Positions 22,225-33,335 of a stretch of 64,000 nt of DNA are shown in pieces (positions within the stretch are counted from its first letter, which is position 1; every line of letters starts with the position of its first letter). This DNA comes from Notamacropus eugenii. Taxonomy: Eukaryota; Chordata; Mammalia; Diprotodontia; Macropodidae. The position numbers and the translations under genes were made by a program. Where the stretch lies: the NCBI RefSeq assembly GCF_028372415.1, contig NC_092872.1, forward strand, positions 264,517,008 through 264,581,007, given 5' to 3'. The notes under the pieces are model-generated. The model saw only the letters and a program-made list of their open reading frames with translations, was not told where the DNA came from and did no database searches.

Positions 22225-22800
22225 ACTACATTTTATTTCAGGTCTTTGTCATGACTCTTCTGGACTATTGAAATAGCATCCCAATAGGCTTTCCTCTTTC
22301 TAGCCTCTCCAATATCTATTTCATATAGCTTTCAAGGTAGTATTCCTGAAACAACAATCAAAGTCATCCTTGTACCCCTAAATTCTCAATAGTTCTTTAT
22401 CTTTAGGCAATAATAAAATCTATACTCCAGCATTTAAAACATTCTCTAATTCTGCCTAATTTTATTTAAAATTAATATCACATATACCACCTCCATTACA
22501 AATATACAATTAATAGAATATGATATAATGTAATGTTTTTGCTATGTTATATTATGTTACACTTTGTTATAAATGATAGGATAGGATAGGATGGGATGGG
22601 ATATTTATTATCTTATCTTGTCTTCTTCCACCATAGTCCATTTCCTGCCTCTGTGTATTTGCATAAGTGACCCTCTATTTCTAAAACATCTTCCTACCTC
22701 ATCTTGGCTTTTTGGAATCCCTCACTGACTTCAAATCATTGCTCAGGTGTCATCTCCTATACGGTTGCAGCAAACTTGTGTCTCTTCCTTAACCTTGTCA
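22225..22800 (+). mobile_element. L2 3' region, sense, interrupted
   Basis: The stretch 'gactcttctggactattgaa', 'cctttctagcctctccaat', 'aaagtcatccttgtacccct' and, further on, 'ttggaatccctcactgactt' and 'tgctcaggtgtcatctccta' follow the classic L2 order. An AT-rich insert and a short GGATA/GGGAT run (22,573-22,604) lie in the middle. Confidence 0.8.
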
Positions 22801-22919
22801 AGATATTTGGAGATACCCTGTTTCTTAGAGCTAAGGTCGAGCAAGCAGGCTATTGGCATAACAACAATCCTTTGTACTCTGGATGTTCTCACCCTCTGGT
22901 AAAGTGTATTGCTTGGACC

Positions 22920-23405
22920 AGAACCAGGTGATCACTGAGGGATTTATACCCCCTATTTCCCAAGGACTTGAGGGCCAATGTGTTGTACCCTAAAGCCATT
23001 CATCCCCTCTCTCCGTAGACTCACAGTCCTCATGCTTCTAAAACAGTTAAGTGAACTGAACCAGATACTGCACTCCACATTAACTCTAGCTCTGCATGTG
23101 CCATGAGACAGTCTCAACTCTGAGACTGCATTGTCTGTGAATGAAGCAGCCATGGGAATTGCTACTCAAGACCTAAGAATGATTATGTCATTGTCCAGCC
23201 CACTTATGTACATAAAGTGCTCCCTTGTCCTCATATACTAAGCCCTACTTATTAGGAGAGGAGGCTTCCACTTGGAAGCATTTCCTCACTTTAAAATTAT
23301 GCTTTTATTTGTGTGTTGATTTTCTTGCCTCTGGCCTGCTTTGTGTGGCTTCAGCCACCCACAGGTTAGAGGCCGGTTCTGGTACAGATGGCAACTCTGA
23401 GGTTA
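22920..23405 (+). mobile_element. Possible solo LTR, sense
   Basis: A moderately GC-rich block with no SINE or LINE wording. It ends in 'gaggccggttctggtaca' followed by 'gatggcaactctgagg', which resembles an LTR end next to a primer-binding-like TGG. I cannot define the 5' edge or a target-site duplication. It could instead be plain unique sequence. Confidence 0.25.
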
Positions 23406-23419
23406 CCCTCAACTTAAAA

Positions 23420-23570
23420 AAAAGATAGAGGTTGGAGTGGCTCTAGAGCCCAATTACTTTAATCTGCCCCCCTTTTATAGATGAAGACACAGAATTCCAG
23501 AGAGGCCAAAGTACAAGGTACACAGATTAAAAGTAACGGGTCAAACTTCAACCCAAGTTCTGACATGAGT
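23420..23570 (-). mobile_element. MIR/L3-type fragment, antisense
   Basis: The stretch 'ttttatagatgaagacacag' with 'ccagagaggccaaagtacaa' is the antisense MIR/L3 core. Confidence 0.6.
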
Positions 23571-23629
23571 CAGTGATTTTTTTTTCCTTCTGTACTATGT
23601 GTAAGCAGCTTGCAACAAATTACCAATAA

Positions 23630-24000
23630 ATTAACCAATTAACAGTTATTAAGCATCTTATATGTGCCAAGTAATATTTTAAAGATGAGGAATGTGGTGG
23701 GGAAAAAATTGGCCCTGCCTCAAAGAGTTGGATACAAAGGCAAAAGTGACGTAACACCCTCAAGAAGTTTACATTGGGGATATAATATATACATTTATAA
23801 GGATATTACAGAAATATAGTCTGTTTCAGAATACAAACATGTATATAATCAATCAATTTATAGTTTCTACTTGAAGATTTACAAAAGATTTTATATCTAG
23901 TATCTCATCATTTAAGTGTCTATTATATGCCCAGCATAGTGCTAGGTTCTAAAACATAAAGCCAAAAGAAGACACAATTCCGGTCCACAAGATTTTCTTT
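23630..24000 (+). repeat. Two ancient dispersed repeat scraps
   Basis: The stretches 'agcatcttatatgtgccaag' with 'accctcaagaagtttacatt' (to about 23,840) and 'tctattatatgcccagcata' (about 23,915) are the start of the unnamed ancient repeat or a MIR-like element, each decayed. Confidence 0.45.
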
Positions 24001-24023
24001 ACTTAAGTGAAACCTTATGTATC

Positions 24024-24041
24024 TACATCTATCTATCTATT

Positions 24042-24096
<55 letters not shown>

Positions 24097-24196
24097 TATT
24101 CACTATAAATAGTGAATTTATACATAATTTATATACATATATTATATATCATATATGCTATATATTATATATTTTCAAAATATGTGTGTGTGTGAA
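24024..24196 (+). repeat. ATCT / AC / TA compound microsatellite
   Basis: A short ATCT run leads into a perfect AC repeat at 24,044-24,094. An 18-bp inverted repeat (TTCACTA-TAAA-TAGTGAA, 24,099-24,116) and TA/TG-rich DNA follow, to about 24,196. Confidence 0.95.
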
Positions 24197-24484
24197 AACA
24201 AGATAGTTACAAAGTCAAAAATATTTTCAAGAAATAAGCTACTATCTGGGGAAGTAGGAAGAACCTGTAGGACACAATACTTTAAAGGGATTCAGATGCT
24301 CCAAAAAGTTTAAACTTCTAAAGTCCCTTGCAGCTCTATATCCTGTCAGATCATTTTTCCCTTCGTCACCACAGAACCAATTTCCTACCATGCTAAAAAT
24401 CTAATGCATTGTCTTTTTTCTTTTAATGCCATTTCTTATCCACTGTTTTTAATATAGAATTTTATGCATTTGAAAATAGAAGGG

Positions 24485-24835
24485 ATTTGGGGCTTATATG
24501 ACTAGTATAAGTATTAGACTTGTACAAATTCCCAACCAATTACTATCCAGTCTTAATTTGAAGAACACAAATAATGGGGAACTGGCCATCTTTGCATTTC
24601 TCACTTTCTTATGCTACTTTGAGACTTCTCTGACTAACTTCTCAATCATGCCCCCTTCTACACCCCCCATGCTTTTCAGCTTCCTTTTGTGTTTTGTCTT
24701 CCCCATTAGATTGTAAGCTCCTTGAGAGAATATCTATTTTTCTATATATATATTTTTATATATTTGTATCCTAAGTATTTGGCCCAGTGCCTGGAGATAG
24801 TAAGTACTTAATAATTGTTTATGAATTATTGACTT
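24485..24835. mobile_element. L3/CR1-like scrap (antisense) and L2 3' end (sense)
   Basis: Positions 24,505-24,600 resemble the antisense L3/CR1 end ('taatggggaactggccatct'). Positions 24,700-24,835 are an L2 3' end ('gattgtaagctccttgagag', 'cagtgcctggagatagtaag'). Confidence 0.6.
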
Positions 24836-25009
24836 AGGCAGGAAATTGGTCTTTCCATCCAATGAGCAAAGATAAAGACAAGCAAAAAAATTATCAAGAA
24901 CCACTGTGATTTGGAATTAGCTGAAGAAAAAGAAAACAGTTTCTTTGGTCCTGATTACATGTACCTAGAGATGATCAGTTTTCCTCAAAGTATTATGTGG
25001 CAACCCCTA

Positions 25010-25410
25010 TGCAATTTTGAGAAGAAATAATTTATTTGAGGGACTATCAGCTGTGGTGGAAAGCACACAGATCCGTATTGAAATGGCATGACTGAGAAAC
25101 GTTTGTAATTTATTAGTTGCATGAAACTAGGAGAACAGTTGTTGAGACTCTATATCCCATCTTCCTCATGTGGCATTATTTACAGTATTTACCTTTCAGG
25201 GTTGATGATGGTTGACTAAATATGATGGTGTAGGTTAATGCTCTGTAACTATTGAAGTAACAGGTAAGTGTGATTAGTTATTCTCTGTCATTATTAGTGA
25301 AAGATCACTGGATAGAATGTTGGTCTTAAAAAATGGAAGACAAATTCAAATTTTGCCTTAGATATTTACTGTAGGTGTGACCTGAGGAAAATTGACTCAA
25401 GACAAAACGG
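25010..25410 (+). mobile_element. Two degraded MIR copies, sense
   Basis: First copy at about 25,050-25,270: 'gtggtggaaagcacacagat', 'tttcagggttgatgatgg'. Second at about 25,290-25,410: 'ttcaaattttgccttagata', 'gtaggtgtgacctgaggaa'. Both are eroded. Confidence 0.5.
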
Positions 25411-25419
25411 GGTTTACAC

Positions 25420-25760
25420 TTAAATACAGAATCATAGATTTAGAAGTCATTTAGTTTAACCCCATCATTATACATATATTTCTATGTATTATACATATAT
25501 GTCTATGTACCATACACAACAATATTATACACACATATGTATAATACATACATGTATGTGTATATATACATGCATACATATATGTATACACACATGTGTG
25601 TGCATATATGTATGTGTGTATATATAAAATGAGGCAGACAGGATAAGTGGCTTGGCTGGGATTACAGAGCTCGTAAGTATCTGAAGATAGATTTGAAGAT
25701 TTGAACACAGTCCTCCTGACTATAAATCTACTTCTCTATTTATTGTATCATGCAGCTTCT
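25420..25760 (-). mobile_element. MIR/L3-type element, antisense, expanded by a TATA/CA microsatellite
   Basis: The left arm 'aatcatagatttagaagtca' and the right arm 'atgaggcagacaggataagt' plus 'cagtcctcctgactataaat' belong to one antisense element. About 155 bp of TATG/CATA/CA repeats at 25,470-25,627 sit between them. Confidence 0.7.
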
Positions 25761-27094
25761 CTTCTTGTCTGGAGAATTAAGAGAGATAACATCTTTAAAG
25801 TGTTCCATAAACCATAAAGTAGACAGACTTCTGAGGAAAATACCAAGATGGTGAAGTAGAAGGAGCACTCACCTGAACTCTCCTTGTATTCTCTCCAAAC
25901 AAGTTTAAAAAATGCTTGAAATAAAATTTGGGGGTGGTAGGGTCCACAAAAAAAGGTCAGAGTGAGACATTCTTCCAAGATAACAGGACTTGAGAGTTTA
26001 GAAAGAGAAATTTGTGGTACTGGGTTGGGGGCTGATCCTAAGGAAATGTGGATGAAATAACAATGGTGAGACTAGGTGGTGACAATAGAAGCAGCAACAG
26101 CTTTGAGCACTCTAAAGCCAGACAGTTAGGGAACCTGGCAACTGGTCAGAATAAGATTATAGGGGTCCGCTGTGTGAGAATTGGATGCAGGAACAGAGGT
26201 TGTTTCACAAACCTATTTCCCATACTCACTCCTGGATCATAGTTCAAAGACAGAAACTAGCACTTTTGGTCAAGAGCGAGTGAAAACCTTGGGAAGCTAT
26301 ATTGCTTGCGATTACTGAGGAACAGTTATTATTTTGTTGCCAAGGGATCAGGGACCATGAGGAATTTTGTCACTTCTGGTCTTTAGGGAACAGGAACTCT
26401 GAGGTGCAGTGTAAATACAATCCCAAGGGATCAGACAACCTTCCTGGGCAAGGAGCACAATCCAAACCAAGAAAACAGTGAACCTCTCTCTCCCCACATC
26501 ATACCACCTTTGTAATGCCAAAAACTTCTAAAACTCCAAACTAGCTCTGAAAACAGCAGTGCAAAAAAGTCAGAACCTCAAGACCCCTCAACCTCTTACA
26601 CATACCAGAAACAGAGCCCAACTTTAACATTCAAAATCAAGAAATGGGGGGGATGAGCAAAAAAGGGAATATGATCATTAAAAAGCTACTGTGATGATGG
26701 AGAAGATACATAAAAAAAAGCAAATTCAGAAGAAGATGATTAAGTCAAAATATTTGCGAGCAAAGTCTCAAAGGAAAAATAAGGGAATTGTTGATGAGCC
26801 CAATAAGAGTTCCTGGAAGAGCTGAAAATGATTATCAAACTCAAATAAGAGTGGTAGAAGGAAAATAAGGTAAAGAAATGAGAGCAAAGGAAGAAAACTA
26901 TGAAAATATAATTAATAACTTTATAAAAGTATACAAAATATACTGAAGAATATACCACATTAGGAAAATGGAATTGACCATATAGAAGAAGAGGGGAAAA
27001 AATCCATTGATGAAAATCACTCCTTAAAAAGGACAATTATCCAAACAGAAAAAAGAAGTATGAAAGGGCAGAAAGAGAATTCTTTATTTAAAAT

Positions 27095-27797
27095 TTGTTG
27101 GAACTATGTCCAAAGGACTATGAAAGCATGCATAACCTTTGACCTAGCAATACCGGGTTTATATCCAAAAAGAGATAAAAATAAAAAGGACTTATATGTA
27201 CAAAAACATTTATTGCACCTCTTCTCTTGGGACAAAGAATAGGACATTGAAGGGATATCCATCCATTGAGAAATGGTTGAACAAATTTTGGTATGTAATT
27301 ATGATGGAATACTATCATGCTATACTGTGATGAACAGATATTGTGTTATATTGTCATAAACAGAATGCTTAGAGAAAAACCTGGAAAAACTTAAGTGAGC
27401 TGATGTAAAGTTAAATGTACAATGTACAAAATAAGAGCAATATTTTAGATGATCATCTATATTCTCAGCAATACAGTGATCAAAGACAACTCTGAAGGAC
27501 TTGTGATGAAAATATTCTATTCATCCACAGGGAAAGAACTGATGGTTCTGAATACAAACTGAAGTATATTTATTTTACTTTATTTTTCTTATTTTTTGTC
27601 TATGTTTTCTTTCACAACATAACAATTATGGAAATGTTTTGTATGACTACCCACAAATAACTTAAATTCAATTGCTTGCCTTCTAAATGGGATGAAGCAA
27701 GGAAGAGAATTTAGAACTCAATGTTTTACAAACAAATGCTAAAAATGTTTTACATGTAAGTGGGGGAATATAAAATACTAAATGAATTTAAAAAAAT
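27095..27797 (+). mobile_element. L1 3' end nested in the ORF1 of L1-C
   Basis: A 5'-truncated L1 with the ORF2 end (DLAIPGLYPKRDKNKK, 'atggaatactatcatgctat'), 3'UTR ('attgcttgccttctaaatgg') and a short A-rich tail. L1-C ORF1 reads ENSLFKI just before it and resumes as IGQVEVN just after, which match adjacent residues of ORF1 (NSSxxIRMEQMEAND). That places the insertion within a few bases. A short AATTTAAAA-like duplication may flank it. Confidence 0.8.
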
Positions 27798-29340
27798 ACA
27801 ATTGGACAAGTGGAAGTTAATGTTTCTATGAGACATCAAGAAACAAAACAAAGTCAAAAGAATGAAAACTTGGGAAAATTTGTGAAATATCTCATTGTGG
27901 AAAAATTATCTGAAAATGGATGAAAAAGAGATACTGTAAGAATTACTGAGATACTTGTAAACCATGATCAAAGAAAGAGCTGAGACATACCATTTCAAGA
28001 AATTATTAAGGAAAATTCTCCTGATATTCTAAAACCAGAGGATAAAATGGAAATTGAAAGAATCTACCAATCACCAACTGAAAGAGATCCCAAAATAAAA
28101 GCTTCTAGTAATATTATTGCTAAATTCCAGAGTTCTCAATTCAAGAAGAATATATTGCAAGCCATTGGAAAATACTACTCAGATATTATAGAACCACTCT
28201 CAGTATCACAAAAAAGATTTAGGAGCTACTACTTTAAAGAACGGGAGGGTTTGGGTATGATATTCTGGAAACAAAAGAGCTAGAATTATAGTTAATAATC
28301 ACCCACCCAATAAAATTGAGCAGAATCCTTCAAGAGAAAATAGACAATTAATGAAATATAGTACTTTCAAGCAATCCTGATAAAAGGCCAGGGTTGAATA
28401 GAAAATTTGCCCTTCACATACAAGACTTAGAAGAAGTATAAAAAGATAAACATGAAAGAAAAATCATACGGAATTCAATAAGGTTAAACTGTTTACTTTT
28501 ATATGTCAGAAGATGGTACATGTAACTTCTAAGTACTTTGTCATTACCAGTGGAGAAAATTTCTATGTAGAAATAGGGTGCAAGAGTGAGTCAACTAAGT
28601 TGGGAAAATGTATAAAAATGTATAGGTGAGAAGGGGCAAGGGAAAGGATAAATGAGTAAAATTATCTCACATCAAGGAGGCACACAAGGAAGAATTATTA
28701 CTGTGGAGATGAAAGGGAGTGTGCAATGCTTGAATGTCACTCACATCTAAATTGGTTTAAAGAGAGAAATAGATACATACATACTTACATATGCATACAT
28801 ATATAGAAGATAGATATATAATCTACATCTCATTGGTAATAGAAATCTATCTTATTCAACGAGGAAATAGGAGGAGAAGGGGGAAAGGAAAAATGGGGTA
28901 ACGGGGCAGTGATAAAAGAGAGAACATATAAAAGCAGAACAGACTTTAGAGCAGGGACAGTTTAAAGGGAGAGAGAGATAAATATAAAATGGAGGTTGGA
29001 GAGAAATGTACAGTTAGTATTCATAACTGTGAAGAAAATCAGGTGAATTCACCCACTGAACCCTAGAGAATCTCTTAAAATTTAATTGAAACAATCAACA
29101 ATTTTAGCAAAGTTCCAAGATAAAAAATAAAATTACATAAATCACTGCCATTTCTATATACTGTCAACAATATTCAGCAGGAAGACATAGAAAGAGAAAT
29201 TCTGCTTAAAGTAACTACTGACAATATAAAATACTTGGGAGTGTACCTGCCAAGTCAAACCCAGGGATTATGTGAAGACAAAACACTTTTCACAAGCACA
29301 GACCTAAGAAGTTTGAGAAATGTTAATTGTCCATGGGTTG

Positions 29341-30695
29341 TCTTTTTGTTGCTGTTTGGATATTCAATTGTGTCTGACTGTGATCTCATGGACTATAGCA
29401 AACTAGATCGTTCTGTCCTCCACTATGTCCTCAAGTCTGTCCAACCTTACGTTCATTGCTTCCATGATGCTATCTATCCTTTTCATTCATGCAATTTTCT
29501 TTTCACCTCAATCTTTCCCAACTTTATGGTTTTTTCTAGAGTCCTACCTTTTCTTTATGTGGTCAAAGTATTTAGGTTTCAGCTACAATATTTTCTCTTC
29601 CAATGATTAGCCTGAATTAATTTAAGCATTGATTTGATCTTTGTGTTCTTCAAGGGACTCTAAAGTGTCTTCTCCAGCAGCAAAATTTGAAAGTGTCAAG
29701 TCTGTGGTACTTAGCTTTCATTATAGTCCAAGTCTTGGAGCCACATACATATTGTGACTAGAAAAACAACAGCTTTCACTGTACAGACCTCTACATTACA
29801 GAAGATAATGTCTTTGCTTTTTAATATGCTGTCCAGCTATAGCTTTCCTTCCAAAGAGAAAGGGTGTTTTAATTTCATGGCTGTAGTCACCATCTGCAGT
29901 GATCTTTGAGTCCAAGAACACAAAACTGACATTGCTTCAATTTCTTCTTTCTGTATTTGCCTGGAAGTGATGGGGCCAGTTGTAGAGAACTTAGGGTTTT
30001 TTAATTTGTTTTTGTTTCTTTTTCTTTGCTTGTTTTTAGATATTAAGCTTTAAACCAGATTTTACACTGTTCTTCTTCCCCCTCATCAAGAGGATTCTTA
30101 ATTCATCACTTTATTCCAGCAGAGTGGTATTGTCTGCATATCTGAGATTGTTGATGTTTATCTCAGCACCCTCATTTCTGGCTTTTAATCCATCCAGTCA
30201 GGCATTACACATGAAGTACTCTGTATATAAGTTAAATTAATGATATATACAATACATAATTATAGGAAAATATGGCCTTGATTTATTCCTTTTCTGATCT
30301 TAAAATTAATCAGTTGTTCCATGTTTGGTTCTAACTGTTGACTTTTTGTTCACATGCAGGTTCTTCAGAAGACTTGTAAGATGATTTGATACTCTCATTT
30401 CTTTGAGGACTTGTCAAATTTTGTTGTGATGCACATATTTAAAGACTTGTAGTCAATGAAGCAGAACTAGAGGTTTTTCTGGAAATCTCTTGCTTTCCAC
30501 AGAATCAAAAAAATTTTCTCTCTAATTCCTCTGCCACTTTAGAAACTAGCCTGATGCTCTGGTAATTTTTGCTACATACGCTGCTGAATGCCCAGGTTGT
30601 GGAACCATGCATAGTCTTGCAGGTATATGAAATAAATGCAAATATTAGGTAATTTGAAGATTCTTTGACATTGCCCTTATTTAGAGTTTATAACA
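29341..30695 (-). mobile_element. RTE/BovB LINE fragment, antisense, nested in L1-C ORF2
   Basis: The left end has the antisense RTE 3' tail ('gttgctgtttggatattcaa', 'gtgatctcatggactatagc'). Further right, 'gtagtcaatgaagcagaact', 'agaggtttttctggaaatct' and 'tgaagattctttgacattgc' match the reverse-transcriptase part of BovB-type elements in antisense. It is full of stops. L1-C sequence is readable on both sides, so this is an insertion. RTE/BovB elements are abundant in marsupials and supply the tail of the local SINEs. Confidence 0.85.
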
Positions 30696-31720
30696 ATTCA
30701 AGAGATTGAATCACAGGACGTAAAATGGATAGTTTGGATTACATGAGATTAAGTTTTTGCTCAAACAAAACAAATTTATCCAAAATTCAAAGGAAAGAGG
30801 AAATGGGTAAACTAGATTTACAGCAAGTTTCTCTAATAAAGGACTCATTTCTCAAATAGGGAACTAAGCCAATTTTATAAAAGTGGGAGTCATTCCTCAA
30901 TTGATAGTCAAAGGATGTGAACAGACAGTTTTCAGAAGAACAAATAAAAACTATCAATAGGTATGTAAAGTGTTCTAAATCACTACTGATTAAAGAAATA
31001 CAAATTAAAACAAACAACTATGAAATACCACCTCACATCTATCAGACTGGCTAACATGACAGAAAAAAATCACAGTACTGAAGGGGATATGGAAAAATTA
31101 TGACACTAATTGCTGTTGGTGGAGTTGTGAACTAGTTCAGCCATTCTGGAAAACAATTTGGAATTACTCCAAAGGACAATGAAACCATGCATACATTTTT
31201 CTCTAGCAATTCCACGGTTAGATCTGAATAACAGAGGTGAAAGAAAAAGGAAAAGAGCATATTTGTACAAAAATATTTAAAGCAGCTCTTTTTGTGGTGT
31301 CAACAAAAATGGACATCATAGGCATGCGAACAATTAAAACTTGGTTAAACAAGTTGTGGCATATAATAGTAATGGAATATTTTTGTACTACAAGACATGA
31401 TGAGCAAGATGGTTTTTAAAAAAGCTGGAAATATTAATATGAATGTATGCAAAGTGAAGTGAGCAGAATCAGGACATCATTGTACAAAGTAAGAGCAATA
31501 TTTTAAATACTATCACCTGTACAAGACTTAGCTACTCTCCTTAAAACAATCATCCAAGATAAATCCAAAGGACCCATAATGAAAAATGTTATCCATTACC
31601 AGAGAGAGAACCAATGAACTCTGAATACTGATTGAAATATACTTATTTTACATTATTTTTCTTTTTTCTTGTTTTTTTTTCTTCCTTTGTAACCAGGCTA
31701 ATATAGAAATAAGTTTCCCA

Positions 31721-31733
31721 TGACCACATTTTT
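31721..31733 (+). repeat. Target-site duplication of the ADRM1 retrocopy, left copy
   Basis: TGACCACATTTTT, identical to 33,199-33,211. Joining the two flanks restores a continuous L1 3'UTR reading. Confidence 0.9.
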
Positions 31734-31788
31734 AATTTTTATTTATTTATTTATTTTTTTTATTTTTTGGCAGATAAAAGAAAAGTCC

Positions 31789-31794
31789 TTTATT
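31789..31794 (-). terminator. ADRM1: Polyadenylation signal AATAAA of the ADRM1 retrocopy
   Basis: Plus-strand TTTATT, about 20 nt upstream (in minus-strand sense) of the A-rich tail. It was inherited from the source mRNA. Confidence 0.8.
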
Positions 31795-31897
31795 TTGTGG
31801 GCTGAATGTAGGTATGAGTGTATGCAATAAACTAGTGACACTACTGTAGTCACTTAATTACTAAGAATTTCCAATATCTTAAAAGACAGCAAATAAT

Positions 31898-33031
31898 TTA
31901 ATCTAAACTCATATCTTCCTCTTCGTCTTTCTTGTCCTTTGCATCTCCTTCCTTTTGGTCTGACTTGACATTGTTCTGCATGGCTTTGGCAAATGCTTCA
32001 ACATCAGCCTTATTTGCTGCATCTACAGCTTCAGTTGGTAAACCAAACTGACTCATAAGTGGGCCCAGCTGTCCTGAGGCTAAGGCAGCACTGAACATAC
32101 TTAATGCCTGCTGAAACTGAGGAGAGGTCAACGTGTTCTGAGTCTCTTCTGCAGTCTGTGGAAGAGATTCTCCAGAGGGAAGATAAGGCAGCAACCACTC
32201 TTGGACTTCAGCATTGGCCAGAATAGGAGCCATGATCTCTGGAGTTAGTACAATGGCCAAGTCAACTTGCCGTCCGCCTCTTGCCCCAGATGGCACATTC
32301 ATAGTAGCTAAAATGTTCTGAAGGTCAGTCAGTTGAATGGGCTGGGTTGGGCTTGTTGCTGTGCTGGTTCCATTACCTGAACTTGGTGCAGGGCTTGGAC
32401 TAGTTGCAGAGGCAATTGCTTGAGCACTGGGTGCTCGTGTAGCATGAGCAGAAGAAGAGGTGGAAGATGGGGTTACAGAAGCTGACTGGCTCCGGGAGCT
32501 TGACAAAGAGCTGCTCGTTGGAGGCCCTCCACTCCCCAGTAAGCTAGCCAGACCTGGACCTGTCAGTGCACCAAGCCCACCAAGTCCTCCCAAGCCAGTT
32601 GGTCCAATAAGTTCCATAAGCTGGTTATGACTCATGTTACCCAGAAGGCTCTGCAAACCACCTTCACCTCCAAGTGCTGAAAGTTCATGGCCTCCACTTC
32701 CACTTGCACCCAGAGCTCCTGGCATAGGTGGATTATTCAAATATTCATTTACTTTCCTGCAATGTTCTTCATCCTTCTCAGTCTTAGGCTCCTGCATCCA
32801 AAAGAAGAGTTGCTTTGATCCTGCCTTGAATTTTAGTACATATACTCTACCAGTAGTGCACTGAGGTACTCTCTTAAATTCACAGTCATCAGGAAAAATA
32901 ATTAAGTCATCTTCTACATTCCCAGAAGTCCTATCCTTCCAACACAAATGAATGAGGAAATCATCAGTTTGCTGAATGTATACAAGCCCTTTCCGTTTAT
33001 CTGGGGTAACTGTAGTTCCTTTCAATGACAT
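31898..33031 (-). CDS. ADRM1: Open 377-codon ADRM1-like frame within the retrocopy
   Basis: The first in-frame ATG (33,031-33,029) matches human Met31 ([20 protein letters not shown]). From there the frame is open to the normal end DEEEDMSLD. Its 377 codons equal the human count from Met31, so net indels are zero. The family product is a 19S subunit that binds RPN2 and ubiquitin through the Pru domain and UCHL5 through the DEUBAD domain. Human Phe76, Asp79 and Cys88 equivalents are present ([14 protein letters not shown]). The Gly/Ser-rich linker and C-terminal DEUBAD are complete. A protein starting here would lack the first Pru strand. The open frame continues upstream to 33,223 without another ATG. 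I see no promoter; expression is unknown. Confidence 0.5.
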   Translation of the reverse strand: MSLKGTTVTPDKRKGLVYIQQTDDFLIHLCWKDRTSGNVEDDLIIFPDDCEFKRVPQCTTGRVYVLKFKAGSKQLFFWMQEPKTEKDEEHCRKVNEYLNNPPMPGALGASGSGGHELSALGGEGGLQSLLGNMSHNQLMELIGPTGLGGLGGLGALTGPGLASLLGSGGPPTSSSLSSSRSQSASVTPSSTSSSAHATRAPSAQAIASATSPSPAPSSGNGTSTATSPTQPIQLTDLQNILATMNVPSGARGGRQVDLAIVLTPEIMAPILANAEVQEWLLPYLPSGESLPQTAEETQNTLTSPQFQQALSMFSAALASGQLGPLMSQFGLPTEAVDAANKADVEAFAKAMQNNVKSDQKEGDAKDKKDEEEDMSLD

Positions 33032-33198
33032 TTTTCCTGCTTGAAACTCCACCAAGTATTTGCTGGATGAGCCCCGGGAGCCTGGGACTATGCTTAAAAG
33101 AAAGCACCTGAAGTCATTCTGAAACTGGAGCCTGGGGCATGGACCGCGGCAGGAGCAGCGACTACGGCTCGCTCTTCCTCCTCTGCAGCTGCAGGCCC

Positions 33199-33211
33199 TG
33201 ACCACATTTTT
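33199..33211 (+). repeat. Target-site duplication of the ADRM1 retrocopy, right copy
   Basis: TGACCACATTTTT, identical to 31,721-31,733. L1-C 3'UTR continues after it ('caaaatgccttctcatggag'). Confidence 0.9.
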
Positions 33212-33335
33212 TATTGATTTCAAAATGCCTTCTCATGGAGGAGGGGAAAAAGAGAGGGAGGTTGATGATTTGAAAGTCAATTTTTGGAAAGAAATTAATG
33301 TTAGCATTTTTTACATGTAATTGGGAAATTTTTGC

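Larger units (their letters stand above)
31734..33198 (-). pseudogene. ADRM1: Processed retrocopy of ADRM1 (RPN13), proteasome ubiquitin receptor
   Basis: An intronless minus-strand copy of the ADRM1 mRNA. It has GC-rich 5'UTR (33,198-33,118), the native start ATG at 33,117-33,115, the whole coding region to a stop at 31,898, a 3'UTR, AATAAA (plus-strand TTTATT 31,789-31,794) and an A-rich tail (31,734-31,768). A 13-bp duplication, TGACCACATTTTT, flanks it at 31,721-31,733 and 33,199-33,211. It sits inside the L1-C 3'UTR. This is the signature of L1-mediated retroposition. A 1-nt deletion near 33,097 puts the native ATG out of frame: it reads MTSGAFF and stops. I call it a retrocopy with a broken start. 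Confidence 0.95.
25825..33335 (+). mobile_element. L1-C: old LINE-1 carrying three nested insertions
   Basis: Element parts in order: 5' leader (25,825-26,690, 'taccaagatggtgaagtaga'); ORF1 coiled-coil part (to 27,094); ORF1 C-terminal part (27,798-28,420, with PERDPK-like TERDPKIKAS and AKFQSSQ); purine-rich inter-ORF spacer (28,420-29,070). ORF2 follows in two pieces: 29,071-29,340 (KYLGVYLPSQTQGL) and 30,696-31,640. The 3'UTR is 31,640-31,733 plus 33,199-33,335. Insertions at 27,095-27,797, 29,341-30,695 and 31,734-33,198 are annotated separately. About 180 residues of ORF2 are missing around the second. The element is heavily decayed. Confidence 0.8.
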
